This document shows positions 7,772 to 17,557 of a stretch of DNA of 43,665 nt, piece after piece; the first letter of the stretch is position 1, and each line of letters opens with the position of its first letter. This DNA is from Defluviicoccus sp. GTDB taxonomy: Bacteria > Pseudomonadota > Alphaproteobacteria > MPNO01. Below the pieces are notes generated by a model. That model worked only from the letters and a program-made list of their open reading frames with translations. It made no database searches and had not been told where the DNA came from. Both the position numbers and the translations under genes were made by a program. The stretch covers positions 1-43,665 of the forward strand of contig JAJDVM010000155.1 in NCBI GenBank assembly GCA_022826125.1, in the 5' to 3' direction.

Positions 7772-9097
7772 ATGACGAGGGATGATGCCAGCCAACGCGT
7801 GCTCGCGATCATCGATGACGACCGCGGGGATCTCGTCGATCTGTGCCTCGCGCTGGGCAATCTTCGCGACTACTCCGGTCACGAGCGCGCTGTCGGCGAG
7901 GCAGTGGTCGAGTGGCTGCGCAGAGCCGACATCGACGCCTGGCTGCACCGGATCGACGAGACCAGCGTCAACGCCATCGGCGTGCTGCGCGGCAGGGACG
8001 CAGAGCGGCGGAACGGACATTCGCTGATCCTAAACGCCCACATGGATACGCAGGGCATCGCGCCCAAGGGCGACGAGTCCGTCGAGCGGAAAATTCGCGG
8101 CGCCTGGCGCGACGGCGATCTCCTTTACGGCCAGGGGCTGGCCAACGACAAGGCCCAGCTCGCCGCGGAGATGATCTCCGTACGCGCGATAAGGAAGTCC
8201 GGCATCGGTCTTCAGGCCGATCTGTTCGTGACCGGCGTGGCCCAGGAGACTTCCGCCCCGTTCGACAGCGATCTCGCGGCGTGGTCCGGCGTGGGTCCGG
8301 CGCAGAGCCAGGTCCGAGAAGGGTTCGGCGCGCGCTGGCTGGTGGAACAGGGAATCGTCGCGGATTACGCGCTGGTCGGCGAGGTCTCGGACTTCACCAT
8401 GAGCGTCGCCCAGGCAGGCTATCTGCGTCTCCGCGTCGGCGTCCCGGGGAATGTCGCCTACACGCCGGCTATCCGGCGCGGCCAAGGGATCGGAGGAAAC
8501 CCCAACCCCTTCGAACGCGCAGGCCATGTGATCACCCGGATCGAGGCCTGGGCGAAGGCGTACGAGGAGCAGGCGCGCTATACGTTCTGGGGCGGCACGG
8601 TGATACCCAAGGCGCAGATCTACGAAATCCGCTCCTCGGGGCCCGCCTGGACCGAAAAGGTCGATTATTGCCACATATTTCTGGACATCCGGCTTGCCCC
8701 CGAAGCCACGCCGATGGAGATCCAGCGGTCGCTGGCCCGGGCGATCGCGGAAACCGGGCTCGAGTGCGAGATACAGGCCTACGATTTCCGGCGCGGTTTC
8801 GTCTCGACCGGTGCAGAAAGGCTGATCGAAAGCCTGAAGGATGCCCACAGGGCGGTGCGGGGGGAAGACCTGTCACTCGCCCCGACCGGCGTCATCAGCA
8901 TGTGGCGCGACGCCAACGCCTTCAACGAGGCGGGCATCCCTGCCGTCGGCTACGGCCCCGGCACCAGGGACCCGATCGCCGATGGCGGCGTCGCCGGTCT
9001 CGCCGGCGCGGCGCGGCCGATGGGGATCGACGACCTCGTCGCGACGGCGAAGGTGTTCGCGCTGACCGCATTGACGATCTGCGAGGTCGCGGGTTGA
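7772..9097 (+). CDS. M20-family metallohydrolase (amidohydrolase/deacetylase-like)
   Basis: A 441-residue protein of the M20/acetylornithine deacetylase family, which hydrolyses an amide bond using two metal ions. Visible elements are NAHMDT with His90 and Asp92, GLANDKAQ (123-130, the usual GxxDxKG site with the bridging Asp126), Glu159 in VAQETS (general base region) and Glu204 in LVGEVSDF. The C-terminal RDANAFNEAGIPAVGYGPGT is the typical metal-site and substrate loop. Upstream AGGGGG at about -7 supports the ATG at 7772. No signal peptide is visible, so the enzyme is cytosolic. It may hydrolyse N-acyl, N-carbamoyl or peptide-like substrates brought in by the adjacent importers; the substrate is unknown. 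Confidence 0.88.
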   Translation: MTRDDASQRVLAIIDDDRGDLVDLCLALGNLRDYSGHERAVGEAVVEWLRRADIDAWLHRIDETSVNAIGVLRGRDAERRNGHSLILNAHMDTQGIAPKGDESVERKIRGAWRDGDLLYGQGLANDKAQLAAEMISVRAIRKSGIGLQADLFVTGVAQETSAPFDSDLAAWSGVGPAQSQVREGFGARWLVEQGIVADYALVGEVSDFTMSVAQAGYLRLRVGVPGNVAYTPAIRRGQGIGGNPNPFERAGHVITRIEAWAKAYEEQARYTFWGGTVIPKAQIYEIRSSGPAWTEKVDYCHIFLDIRLAPEATPMEIQRSLARAIAETGLECEIQAYDFRRGFVSTGAERLIESLKDAHRAVRGEDLSLAPTGVISMWRDANAFNEAGIPAVGYGPGTRDPIADGGVAGLAGAARPMGIDDLVATAKVFALTALTICEVAG

Positions 9098-9247
9098 GCG
9101 GCCGCCGTTAGTTTGCCAAATCGACCCGCCGCACGGACAGCTACCTCAGACGCATTCGACTTCGTCGCCGAGCGACAGACATCCGTCACGGCGCACCGCG
9201 TAGCAGATCCCGCAATTATTCTGGCGGGACGCCAGACTTCCTGCCTA

Positions 9248-10342
9248 TCAGAACGGATTCTCCACCTTAAGGCGCCGGGCTGCCTCTTCGGCGATGCTGA
9301 CATCGACCACATCGTCGATCGAGGCGGGCTTCGATACGTAGCCGCGGTAATCGACCCAATGGTCGTGCATCTTTCGGATCGTTTCCTTGTTCGGTTTGGC
9401 GTCGGGAACCGTCCAGGCCCAATGTGGCTGGATCGCCTTGATGACGCCCTTGCCCTTGTCCCCCTTGAAGACGGTGAGCTTCGAGAGGATGTCCAGGATG
9501 TCGGCCGGCGGCGGTCTGGTTCCGGCTGCCGCGTTGAACTCCTTCACACCCTGGAGGAAGGCCATGGCGAAACGTACATAGGCTTCGCGTCCGGAATCCG
9601 CCATCCGGCGTTTAGAATATGCCGAGCAGGAGATGATGGCGCCGGGTGCCGTGTCCGCCGCCGTGTCGATGATCCGGCCCCGTTTCGCTTTCTCCAGGAA
9701 GAACCCGAAGTGATAGCCGAAATTGGAAACATTGACGCCGCCCTTCATCATGAGCTGCATCGCCTTAGGCTGCGCCAGGCCGAAATCGATCTGCAACTTC
9801 CGCGGATCGACGCCGGCCGCCATGTAGGAATGGTCGATCGCGTAGTGGTTGATGCTGCCCTTGTCCGAGATGTGGACGGGGAGGTCGGTAACCTGCTTGA
9901 GGTCCTTGGCGCTTCGAACGCCCTGGTCGAACAGCTTCTGACTCACCACCGTAACCACATAGGACCTGTCGCGGCGAGACTCGGTTCCGCCATCGAGAAA
10001 CATGGCGAGATCGCCTCCGCGCGCGACCGCGTTGAAGAAACCGGCGGACACGGTGAGCGAGGCGAGGTCCAGCTCGCCCGCCAGGAGCGGCGCTACCATG
10101 AGCGCTCCGTCGAAGAAGAACTTCAGCTCCACGTCTAGACCCATCTTCTTGTAGTAGCCCTTCTCCAGGGCGATCATGTTGGGTCCCTTGGAGATGAAGG
10201 GCGCTTCGCCCACCACCATTCTGGTCGTCTTGGCCGCCCGCACCGTTCTGGTACCGAAGAAAGTCGGCAGGTTCGCTGCGGCTCCGCCCACGCCGACCGT
10301 TTTGACGAATTGGCGCCGATCGATCAGTTTCCCCTGAGTCAT
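9248..10342 (-). CDS. ABC transporter substrate-binding protein, NMT1/SsuA-like, Tat signal
   Basis: A 364-residue periplasmic binding protein of the nitrate/sulfonate/taurine (NMT1/THI5-like) group. The N-terminus has a twin-arginine motif (DRRQFVKT, residues 8-15) followed by a hydrophobic stretch and an Ala-rich cleavage area, so export by Tat is likely. EKGYYKKMGLDVELKFF and GELDLASLTVS are typical of the fold. The start at 10342 has a strong AGGGGGG ribosome-binding site. It lies downstream of an ATPase and a permease gene on the same strand, forming the third gene of the importer operon. The ligand cannot be told from sequence; members bind sulfonates, thiamine precursors, aromatic acids and others. 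Confidence 0.85.
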   Translation of the reverse strand: MTQGKLIDRRQFVKTVGVGGAAANLPTFFGTRTVRAAKTTRMVVGEAPFISKGPNMIALEKGYYKKMGLDVELKFFFDGALMVAPLLAGELDLASLTVSAGFFNAVARGGDLAMFLDGGTESRRDRSYVVTVVSQKLFDQGVRSAKDLKQVTDLPVHISDKGSINHYAIDHSYMAAGVDPRKLQIDFGLAQPKAMQLMMKGGVNVSNFGYHFGFFLEKAKRGRIIDTAADTAPGAIISCSAYSKRRMADSGREAYVRFAMAFLQGVKEFNAAAGTRPPPADILDILSKLTVFKGDKGKGVIKAIQPHWAWTVPDAKPNKETIRKMHDHWVDYRGYVSKPASIDDVVDVSIAEEAARRLKVENPF

Positions 10343-10377
10343 GTCCGTTCCCCCCTGTAGTCGTTGTAACCGGCCAT

Positions 10378-11220
10378 CTACCGCTCGCGCACGTCGAAGG
10401 CCCAGCCGGCGAACCGGCCATCGAGCCAATCCTGGATCTTGGTAACCACGATGCCGAGAATCCCCATCACGAACAGCGCGGCGAAGACCTTTTCGGTCTC
10501 CAGAATCGCCCCCGCCTCGATCAGGACTCGGCCGAGCCCGTCCTGACTCGCAATCATCTCGGCCGCTACGGTGAGGATGATAGCCACACCCATAGCCAGC
10601 CGAAAACCGGCGAAGATGCTCGGCAGCGCCGCCGGCAGCATGACTTCGAGCTGAATCCGGCGCTCATCCGCTCCCAGATCGCGGGCCGCCTTGATCAGAT
10701 CCTGGTCGACCTGGCGCAATCCGATATAGGTGTTGATGACGATCGGGAAGAAGGCGGTGAAAGCGATCACGATGAACTTGTACGCCTCGCCCGATCCGAG
10801 CCAGATGATCAACAGCGGAATGAGCGTGATCTTGGGCAGCGGATAGAGCGCAGCGATCAGCGGATCGCACATGTTTTGTATCGTGCGAGAGAAAGCCATC
10901 GCCATCCCTATCGCGACACCGGCGACCACCGCGGCGAGAAATCCGGTCAGGATACGGAGCACCGTAACCAGGGAGTTCCACGGCAGCGTTCCGTCCCAGA
11001 TCATGGCCCACAGCGTCGTAAGCACCAGCGAGACCGAGGGAAGGAAGATGGGTTTGACGTCGAACATCTGCACGACGGCCTCCCACATCAGCAAGACCGC
11101 CAGTATCGTGCCGATCTGCGTTGCACGTGCCCGCCGCCGACTGCGCGCGGCGGTATCGGGGACAGTCTCGGCGGTGGCCGGACCGATCTCATCGTCACGA
11201 TGCACGATCCGGGCAGTCAT
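10378..11220 (-). CDS. ABC transporter permease, SsuC/TauC-like
   Basis: A 280-residue inner-membrane permease with about six helices and a charged cytosolic N-terminus of ~35 residues. The EAA-loop region that docks on the ATPase reads [20 protein letters not shown] followed by [12 protein letters not shown]. Its ATG at 11220 overlaps the TGA of the ATPase gene by 4 bases (ATGA), indicating translational coupling. The Tat-exported binding protein starts 35 bases after its stop. Intact and normal in length for the family. Confidence 0.9.
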   Translation of the reverse strand: MTARIVHRDDEIGPATAETVPDTAARSRRRARATQIGTILAVLLMWEAVVQMFDVKPIFLPSVSLVLTTLWAMIWDGTLPWNSLVTVLRILTGFLAAVVAGVAIGMAMAFSRTIQNMCDPLIAALYPLPKITLIPLLIIWLGSGEAYKFIVIAFTAFFPIVINTYIGLRQVDQDLIKAARDLGADERRIQLEVMLPAALPSIFAGFRLAMGVAIILTVAAEMIASQDGLGRVLIEAGAILETEKVFAALFVMGILGIVVTKIQDWLDGRFAGWAFDVRER

Positions 11221-12017
11221 GGCGCGGCCATTTCGGTCAGCACGGCCTTTTCCACTTCTTCCTTGATGAGGTGGTAGATCTTGTCGAACAGACTGCCGAA
11301 GGCGGTCGAGTTGACGTCCTCCATCGATCGCGGTCGCGCGAGTCCGATGGGTACGGTGGCCTTTACCCGTCCCGGACGGGCTGTCATCACGACGACCTCG
11401 TCGGCCAGTAGGATCGATTCGTCGATTGCGTGGGTCACGAAAATCACGGTTTTCTTGGTCTGCAGATAGAGACGCTGCACCTCTTCCTGCATGATGAGTT
11501 TCGTCTGCGCATCGAGAGCGCCGAAGGGCTCGTCCATCAACAGGATATCGGGGTCCTTGATCAGCGCCCGGGCTAGGCCCACGCGTTGTCTCATGCCGCC
11601 CGAGAGCTGGCGCGGAAGTTTGGCCTCGAAGCCCCGGAGCCCGACGAAGTCGATGTATTCCTGCGCCCGGCTGTGGCGTTCCGTCCTGTCCATGCCGGAC
11701 ATCTTGAGGCCGAATGCGATGTTGTCGATTACGTTGAGCCAGGGAAACAGATTGAAGTTTTGCCAAACCATCACGGAGTTGGCGCCGAGCGCAGCGCGTT
11801 CGCCGGTTTCCGGTTCAGCAATTTCGATCTTTCCGGATGTAAAGGCGGTGAGCCCTGCGATCATCTGCAGAAGCGTGCTCTTGCCGCAACCCGAGGGGCC
11901 GAGCAGGCACGTGAAGCCCCGCGAAGGGAAGACGTGGTCGAAGGACCGAAGTGCGTGTACCGCCTCGCCGGTTTCGAGGCCCCAAGTCTTTGCGACCGCG
12001 CTGACACGCACTTCCAT
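11217..12017 (-). CDS. ABC transporter ATP-binding protein, SsuB/TauB-like
   Basis: A 266-residue ATPase with Walker [10 protein letters not shown] (40-48), signature [15 protein letters not shown], Walker [16 protein letters not shown] and H-loop [10 protein letters not shown]. The short length and lack of a C-terminal regulatory domain match the nitrate/sulfonate/taurine importer group. It is the first gene of the ATPase-permease-binding protein operon and is divergent from the CocE-type hydrolase, sharing a 190-bp intergenic region that must hold both promoters. The start at 12017 is chosen because homology begins there; no strong ribosome-binding site is visible. Confidence 0.9.
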   Translation of the reverse strand: MEVRVSAVAKTWGLETGEAVHALRSFDHVFPSRGFTCLLGPSGCGKSTLLQMIAGLTAFTSGKIEIAEPETGERAALGANSVMVWQNFNLFPWLNVIDNIAFGLKMSGMDRTERHSRAQEYIDFVGLRGFEAKLPRQLSGGMRQRVGLARALIKDPDILLMDEPFGALDAQTKLIMQEEVQRLYLQTKKTVIFVTHAIDESILLADEVVVMTARPGRVKATVPIGLARPRSMEDVNSTAFGSLFDKIYHLIKEEVEKAVLTEMAAP

Positions 12018-12206
12018 CGGGTGTCCCCGCCGTCTCTGGCGGATCATTTGAACGCAGATCGCATGGGCATGCAACCGGCGGCGCCGGGGGCCCGTCGCAA
12101 GTGTCGGCGGCCGGACACGCCCGGTCCGTCCTTCCGGCGCAGTGCCCATCCGGTTCCTTAGCCCGTAAACTGCCCAGGGAATCTTGGAAAGCAGCGGGAG
12201 GCGGCG

Positions 12207-13958
12207 ATGACGCAGCACCGGATTGAGCGGCAGGCCGGCATGATCATCGAATGGGACGCGCCGATCGAAATGGATGACGGCGTCGTTCTACGTTGCGACA
12301 TTTTCCGCCCTGACGACGACGGCCGCCATCCCGCCATCATGGCCATGGGGCCGTATGGAAAGCTGGTGCATTTTTCCGACGGCTACCCGCATCAATGGTC
12401 CTGGATAACGCAGCAGAAGCCAGAGGTGCTGGAGGGGTCCAGCAACGCCTTTCAGAACTTTGAGGTGTGCGACCCGGAGAAGTTCGTGCCCGACGGATTC
12501 GCGTGCGTACGCGTCGATTCGCGCGGCGCGGGGCGCTCTCCAGGGTATCTCGATCCGTGGTGCGCGCGCGAGGCGCAGGACCTTTACGACTGCATCGAGT
12601 GGTGTGCGGCGCTGCCTTGGTGCAACGGCCGAATCGGCCTATCGGGCACCTCCTACCTGGCGATGAACCAATGGCAGGTCGCGGCCCTCCAGCCGCCCTC
12701 GCTCGGAGCGATCTGCGTGTGGGAGGGCGCGCTCGACTATTACCGCGACATGGCCTGGCACGGCGGCATCCTGTGCACCTTCTCCAAGACCTGGTACAGC
12801 CCGGTGGTGCTGCCGGTGCAGCACGGCGTAGGCGAGAACGGCTACAAGAGCTCGATGAACGGAGAGTGGGTCGCCGGGCCCGCCACGCTGACGGCGGAGC
12901 AGCTGGAGGCGAACCGCACCGACTGGCACGCTCAATGCTCGGCCAACAAGCTGGCGACGGACGATTTCTGGACTTCTCGGCTGCCGGACATTACCGCGGT
13001 GACCACGCCGCTGCTTTCCACCGCCAACTGGGGCGGTCAGGGACTGCACCTGCGCGGCAATGTGGAGGGGTTTCTCGACTCGGCGAGCGAGCACAAATGG
13101 CTCGACTTCCACACTCTCGACCACTGGACGGAGTACTACACCGATTACGGCGTGGACTTGCAGAAACGGTTCTTCGGTTACTTCCTCAAGGACGAGGACA
13201 ATGGCTGGGCGGACCAGCCGCGCGTGCATTTGCAGCTGCGCCGCCCCGACACCTCGGACTTCGACTGGCGGGACGAAAACGAGTGGCCGCTGGCCAGAAC
13301 CCAATGGACGACCTGGTACCTGGACGCCGAGACCGCCGCGCTGAATACGGAACCGCCGAAACGGGCAGCAACGATCAGCTACCGCGGCAATTCCGACGGA
13401 GTCACGTTCGTCACACCTCCGTTGGCGCAGGAAACCGAGCTCACGGGGCCGATGGCGGCAAGACTGCATGTCTCATCGGATACCGACGACGCCGACCTCT
13501 TTCTTGTGGTGCGCGTGTTCGCTCCCGACTTCAGGGAGATCGTGTTTCCGGGCCATATCGACCCCAACACGCCGATCGCCCAGGGGTGGCTCAGAGCCTC
13601 ACACCGGAAGCTGGACGAGCGACGGTCGCTGCCATACCGGCCGTTCCACAGCCATGACGAGATCCAGAAGCTCACGCCCGGGCAGAGCTACGCGCTGGAT
13701 ATCGAGATCCTGCCGAGCTGCGTGGTGATTCCGCAAGGCTATCGCATCGGGCTCACCGTACGGGGCCGCGACTACGTCGCGCCCAGCGTCGGCCACAACC
13801 GGGAAATCTCTCACCTGGGGGCTTTGACCGGCGTGGGCCTGTTCCGGCATGACGACCCCGACGACAGGCCGGCGGCGGTGTTCGACGGCACGGTCACGCT
13901 GGCGACCGGACCTGAGAACAAGGCGTTCCTGCTCTTGCCGGTGATACCGCCAAGATAG
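12207..13958 (+). CDS. CocE/NonD-family (S15) hydrolase
   Basis: A 583-residue alpha/beta hydrolase of the X-Pro dipeptidyl-peptidase (S15)/cocaine-esterase family. The nucleophile elbow is GTSYLA with Ser149; DSRGAGRS (104-111) is the conserved strand preceding it. A C-terminal jelly-roll domain (about 360-583, with [17 protein letters not shown] and [14 protein letters not shown]) is also typical. No signal peptide is seen. The enzymes cleave esters or amides of bulky acyl groups. Divergent orientation from the ABC importer operon suggests coordinated expression, and the likely role is hydrolysis of an imported ester or amide, which is inference. Length is normal for the family. Confidence 0.88.
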   Translation: MTQHRIERQAGMIIEWDAPIEMDDGVVLRCDIFRPDDDGRHPAIMAMGPYGKLVHFSDGYPHQWSWITQQKPEVLEGSSNAFQNFEVCDPEKFVPDGFACVRVDSRGAGRSPGYLDPWCAREAQDLYDCIEWCAALPWCNGRIGLSGTSYLAMNQWQVAALQPPSLGAICVWEGALDYYRDMAWHGGILCTFSKTWYSPVVLPVQHGVGENGYKSSMNGEWVAGPATLTAEQLEANRTDWHAQCSANKLATDDFWTSRLPDITAVTTPLLSTANWGGQGLHLRGNVEGFLDSASEHKWLDFHTLDHWTEYYTDYGVDLQKRFFGYFLKDEDNGWADQPRVHLQLRRPDTSDFDWRDENEWPLARTQWTTWYLDAETAALNTEPPKRAATISYRGNSDGVTFVTPPLAQETELTGPMAARLHVSSDTDDADLFLVVRVFAPDFREIVFPGHIDPNTPIAQGWLRASHRKLDERRSLPYRPFHSHDEIQKLTPGQSYALDIEILPSCVVIPQGYRIGLTVRGRDYVAPSVGHNREISHLGALTGVGLFRHDDPDDRPAAVFDGTVTLATGPENKAFLLLPVIPPR

Positions 13959-14049
13959 ACCCTCGCCGGGCCCGCAGCGCAGTATTGGTCGGGTCTGCGG
14001 CCCGGCTGTCACCAGTCCACCTGCCATTTGCTAAACAAGGAGATACACC

Positions 14050-14442
14050 ATGCCCATCGATCGCCGACAACCGGACAAGTACAAGGCGCGAGCCAACATC
14101 TACACGCAAGTCATCGAATCCAAGGGATCACGCACCATCCATGTCGCTGGAACCGTTCCCATGGACGAAAACGGCACTCCGTTTACTGGCAGCATTCGCG
14201 AGCAGACCCAAATGGTGTGGAAGAATATCGGCATTTCGCTCGACGAATTCGGCGCCACGCCCTCGGATGTCGTCCGGATCAACCAGTTCACCACCGACAT
14301 GGACGGCTACCTTGCCGAAGGAATCGGCGAAATGGAGAACTTCTTCGGCGAACACAAGCCGACGTCCACCTTGGTTGGCGTCACCCGCTTGGTCAATCCC
14401 GGCTGGGTGATCGAGATCGAGGCCACAGCGGTGATCGACTAG
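14050..14442 (+). CDS. RidA/YjgF-family protein lacking the RidA arginine
   Basis: A 130-residue YjgF/YER057c/UK114 protein with the family's C-terminal VEIEA-like strand (IEIEATAVID). A textbook AAGGAG sits 8 bases before the ATG. In archetypal RidA the active-site Arg (Arg105 in E. coli) lies just before a hydrophobic strand ending in RLP; aligning PTSTLVGVTRL here with that segment puts Ser106 in the Arg position. It therefore probably belongs to one of the Rid subfamilies without demonstrated enamine/imine deaminase activity. It sits 91 bases after the CocE-type hydrolase and may be in the same operon. Next to RutB-like hydrolases a RutC-like role is tempting, but the missing Arg argues against it. 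Confidence 0.87.
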   Translation: MPIDRRQPDKYKARANIYTQVIESKGSRTIHVAGTVPMDENGTPFTGSIREQTQMVWKNIGISLDEFGATPSDVVRINQFTTDMDGYLAEGIGEMENFFGEHKPTSTLVGVTRLVNPGWVIEIEATAVID

Positions 14443-14449
14443 AGCGTTG

Positions 14450-15062
14450 TCCGGTCTAGTTGAATTGATGACAAATTCCCAAGTTTTGCGATTCTTGGTT
14501 GAGGCTGTTCGCTGGGGAGGAGGCTGGCGGACATGTCCAGAGCACTTTCCCTTGACCTTTGCGTTCGTGTCCTTGCGGCGGTTGCCGCGGGATTGAGCCA
14601 CCGCGCGGCCGCAGCCCGCTTTGGGGTGAGTGCCGCGAGTATCGGCCGGTGGTGCCCGCGGGCGCGGCTGGAGGACGATCCCGGTCCGAGCGCTACGGGC
14701 GGCGACCGTGGCTCGGGGCGCATTGAAGCGCATCTTGGGCTGGTCCTCGAGCTGGTCGCACAGACCCCGGGCATCACCATCGAGGAGTTGCGCCGTCTGC
14801 TTGCCGGGCGCTGGCTGGGCTTCGGCTACGGCACCGTCCAGCGCTTCCTGGTACGCCATGGGATGACGCGCAAGAAGAAGATCGGCCATGCCAGCGAGCA
14901 GGACTGCCCGGAGGTTGTGGCCCGGCGCCAGGCCTGGCGCGACAGTCAGGCCGGGCTCGATCTGGCCCGCCGGGAGTTCATCAATGGTGAGGCGGACCGT
15001 GGCCGAAGGCCGCGAAAGCGGCCGAACGGGCCCAAGACCAACATGGCCCGTACCTACGGTCC
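14450..15062 (+). mobile_element. IS630-family element, 5' part only
   Basis: A transposase frame starting at 14533 gives about 175 residues. It has an N-terminal HTH (LRVLAAVAAGLSHRAAAARF-type), the linker domain ending FGYGTVQRFLVRHGMTRKKK, and the segment QAWRDSQAGLDLARREFI that precedes the first catalytic Asp of IS630. Instead of FIDET the sequence reads FINGEADRG, and after TNMARTYGP it stops being IS630. At 15063 it abuts an unrelated IS fragment in opposite orientation. The catalytic DDE domain is missing, so it is dead. The region 14450-14532 probably includes the left end of the element. Confidence 0.75.
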
Positions 15063-15485
15063 TTGGAAGGCGGCCACGTCATAGGCCTTGTCGGCGCCGA
15101 GCGTGATCCGCCGCGCTTTCCTGCGCCCCCTCTCGCTCGGCGGTGGCTGAGGCCCAGGTCAGCGTCGCATCGACGATCAGCGTGTTCCGGTTCTCCATCA
15201 GCAGATGGCCCATGTAACATCGCCGCCTCGACTGACCCTCGTCCTTGCGGAACAGCCGGGCATCGGCATCGGTGGTGGACGCATGCGTCGCGTTCGAGCG
15301 CCGCTTGCCGCGGAAGTCCCACTCCGCGTTGCGCCCGGCCGGCGGGTCGCCGCCGCCGCGATCCTTCCGTTGGATGCTCTTCATCGACACCCACGCCACC
15401 ATCAGCGTGCCGTCGACCGAGAAATACTCGTCCGACAGCAGCCGGCTGGCCCGCGCGCCGCGCAGAACCGCCTCAAGGAACCGGA
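15063..15485 (-). mobile_element. IS5-like transposase fragment related to the intact IS at 35044-36359
   Basis: The minus strand encodes an internal ~140-residue piece of the same kind of transposase as the complete element on the right. It includes RFLEAVLRGARASRLLSDE, FSVDGTLMVAWVSMKS, DPPAGRNAEWDFRGKRRSNA, DADARLFRK and ITLGADKAYDVAAF. Both ends are missing and at least one frameshift lies near the AEREGAQ segment. Sequence differences from the intact copy show it is an older, diverged relative. Its left edge is joined directly to the IS630 fragment. Confidence 0.8.
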
Positions 15486-15642
15486 CCGACCGGGAGAGCG
15501 GAATGTCGACGGGTAAGGAGACGATCGGCGATTGGCAAATTTACCGTAGGGGGTCATCGGCGGGCCAAGCTGTCCGCTTCGTGCCATACTTCTCCGTGCA
15601 ACCGTGCGGCCCCGGCTCTTCGCAAAGACCCCAAGAGGAGGA

Positions 15643-16194
15643 GTGCGTGACGATAGGAGTGCATCTTGTGCGCATCGGCGACCTGGCGTGGTCCGGGTAG
15701 GTAAGGGCTACGAGACGGTGATCGGGGCGCTGGCCGGTCTCGCCTCCGCGCTTCTCGGCCTTGTCTTCCTGGCGATTGTCCATGACGTCGTCGTCAGGAC
15801 GCTGGGTTTCCAGCCGCCTTATTGGGTGAGTGCGTTTACTGAATATGCCTTGCTATTCATGACCATGCTTGCGGCGCCCTGGCTGGTCCGCCGCAAGGCC
15901 CATGTGTTCGTCACCTCGCTGCTGACGGTCCTGCCGCAAGTCGCGCGGCGGGTCGTGGGCAAGCTGGTCTACGCCGGCTGCGTCGCGATCTGCCTCGCCA
16001 TAGGCTACTACGCGGCGTCGATGGGGCTCGAGGCGTTCCGGCTCGGCGAGTTCGACGTGCGTTCGATCGACATGCCGCGATGGCTCCTGTTTGCCTCGTT
16101 GCCGCTCGGGTTCGGTCTTTGCGCCGTGGAGTTCGCGCGCTTCCTCGCCGGTTTCGACGACATGTACGCAGGCGCCGACAGGGAAGGCATCTGA
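15643..16194 (+). CDS. dctQ: TRAP transporter small permease (DctQ-like), system 1
   Basis: A protein of about 183 residues with four predicted membrane helices. Typical DctQ features are WVSAFTEYALLFMTMLAAPW and RSIDMPRWLLFASLPLGFG. The start is uncertain: GTG at 15643 follows a purine-rich AGAGGAGGA but at short spacing, and GTG at 15688 is an alternative. A strong Shine-Dalgarno also serves a 17-codon frame from 15647, which I regard as non-functional. The next gene, the large permease, starts 4 bases after the stop. It is paralogous to the DctQ at 21027. Confidence 0.85.
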   Translation: MRDDRSASCAHRRPGVVRVGKGYETVIGALAGLASALLGLVFLAIVHDVVVRTLGFQPPYWVSAFTEYALLFMTMLAAPWLVRRKAHVFVTSLLTVLPQVARRVVGKLVYAGCVAICLAIGYYAASMGLEAFRLGEFDVRSIDMPRWLLFASLPLGFGLCAVEFARFLAGFDDMYAGADREGI

Positions 16195-16197
16195 GCC

Positions 16198-17511
16198 ATG
16201 GCCTGGTTCGAGGCCGGCGGTCTGCTGATGGGCCTCGTCGTCGGTTTCATGCTGCTCGGCATGCCGGTGGCGTTCGCCTTCCTCGGGGTGAGCGTCATCG
16301 GCGTGACGCTCTATATGGGGTTCGAGACCGGGCTCAAGCAGCTCTCCGCCAACGCCACCAACGCGGTGACGGTCTTCGTCCTTGTCCCACTGCCGCTCTT
16401 CCTCCTGATGGGCGAACTGTTTTTTCGCACCGGCCTCGCGGCCCGCGTGTTCGACGCCTTCGACCGGCTGTTCGGGCGATTGCCCGGACGGCTTTCCTAC
16501 CTCACGGTGGCTGGCGGCACGACGTTCGCCGCGCTCACCGGGGCCAGCATGGCCTCGACGGCCATGCTGGGGGCGCTGATGCTGCCCGAGATGGCCAAGC
16601 GCGGCTACAAGAAGCACCTCGCCATGGGGCCGATTATCGGGACCGGCGGGCTCGCGATGATCATCCCGCCCTCCGGTCTGGCCGTCCTGCTCGGCAGCAT
16701 CGCACGGATCGATATCGGCAAGCTATTGATCGCGGGCGTGCTGCCCGGGCTGCTGCTCGCCGTCATGTACGTGGCGGTGATCTACGTCCAGGTGAAACTG
16801 GATCCCGACGCCGCGCCGCAATATGCCGTGGAACGCGTATCCCTCGTTGAGAAGCTTCGCCTAGTCGCGACCAACATCCTGCCGATGGGGGTGATCGTCT
16901 TCATGGTGATCGGCCTGATCCTGCTCGGCGTAGCGACGCCGTCGGAATCGGCGGCGTTCGGCGTTCTCGGGGTGCTCATCCTCGCCGCCGCCTTCGGTTC
17001 GCTCAGCGTCGAGGCCGTAAGGACCTCGCTTCTGAACGCCCTCAAGGTCACCGCGATGGTGTTTCTGATCATCACCGGATCGGCCACTTTCAGCCAGATT
17101 CTCGCGCTGTCCGGCGCGAGCTCGGGAATGGTGCGCTGGGCCACCGGACTGGAGGTGGCGCCAATCCTGCTGTTGCTGGTGATGTTCGGGATTCTCCTGT
17201 TCCTCGGCATGCTGATGGAGCAGGTGTCGATCATGATGCTGACCGTCCCGATCTTCTTTCCGCTCGCCCAGGCGCTCGGCTTCGACCTGATCTGGTTCGG
17301 CGTCATCATGCTGCTCGCCCTCGAGATCAGCCTGGCGACGCCGCCCTTCGGCCTCGGCTTGTTCGTGCTGATGGGCGTCGCGCCGAAGGGAACGAGTCTG
17401 TTGGATGTGGCGGTCGCGGCGCTTCCCTATGTCGGGAGCGCGATATTGCTGGTGTTGATCCTGATCGCGGTGCCGGAGATCGCGACGCTGCTGCCCGGTC
17501 TGATGGATTGA
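16198..17511 (+). CDS. dctM: TRAP transporter large permease (DctM-like), system 1
   Basis: A 437-residue, multi-helix transport subunit that couples sodium or proton gradient to uptake. The DctM hallmarks PLFLLMGELFFRTGL, the MASTAMLGALMLPEM segment, MIIPPSGLAVLLG and ATPPFGLGLFVLMGVAP are all present. The start is 4 bases after dctQ, so the two are translationally linked. It has the same length as, and is clearly similar to, the DctM at 21582, consistent with a duplication of the permease pair. The matching binding protein is encoded convergently on the other strand. Confidence 0.93.
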   Translation: MAWFEAGGLLMGLVVGFMLLGMPVAFAFLGVSVIGVTLYMGFETGLKQLSANATNAVTVFVLVPLPLFLLMGELFFRTGLAARVFDAFDRLFGRLPGRLSYLTVAGGTTFAALTGASMASTAMLGALMLPEMAKRGYKKHLAMGPIIGTGGLAMIIPPSGLAVLLGSIARIDIGKLLIAGVLPGLLLAVMYVAVIYVQVKLDPDAAPQYAVERVSLVEKLRLVATNILPMGVIVFMVIGLILLGVATPSESAAFGVLGVLILAAAFGSLSVEAVRTSLLNALKVTAMVFLIITGSATFSQILALSGASSGMVRWATGLEVAPILLLLVMFGILLFLGMLMEQVSIMMLTVPIFFPLAQALGFDLIWFGVIMLLALEISLATPPFGLGLFVLMGVAPKGTSLLDVAVAALPYVGSAILLVLILIAVPEIATLLPGLMD

Positions 17512-17519
17512 AGATCGAA

Positions 17520-17547
17520 ACCGGGCGACGTGTCGGCGCCGCCCGGT
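17520..17547. terminator. Hairpin between convergent dctM and dctP genes
   Basis: A perfect 8-bp stem (ACCGGGCG at 17520-17527 pairing with CGCCCGGT at 17540-17547, 12-nt loop) in the 46-bp gap between two convergent stops. It is placed to end both transcripts, although no T-run follows in either direction. Confidence 0.55.
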
Positions 17548-17557
17548 ATCGAATGCC

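Noticed and set aside
15647..15700. 17-codon frame behind a good Shine-Dalgarno
   Set aside because: Too short and without recognisable features; the purine-rich site more likely serves dctQ or is a remnant.
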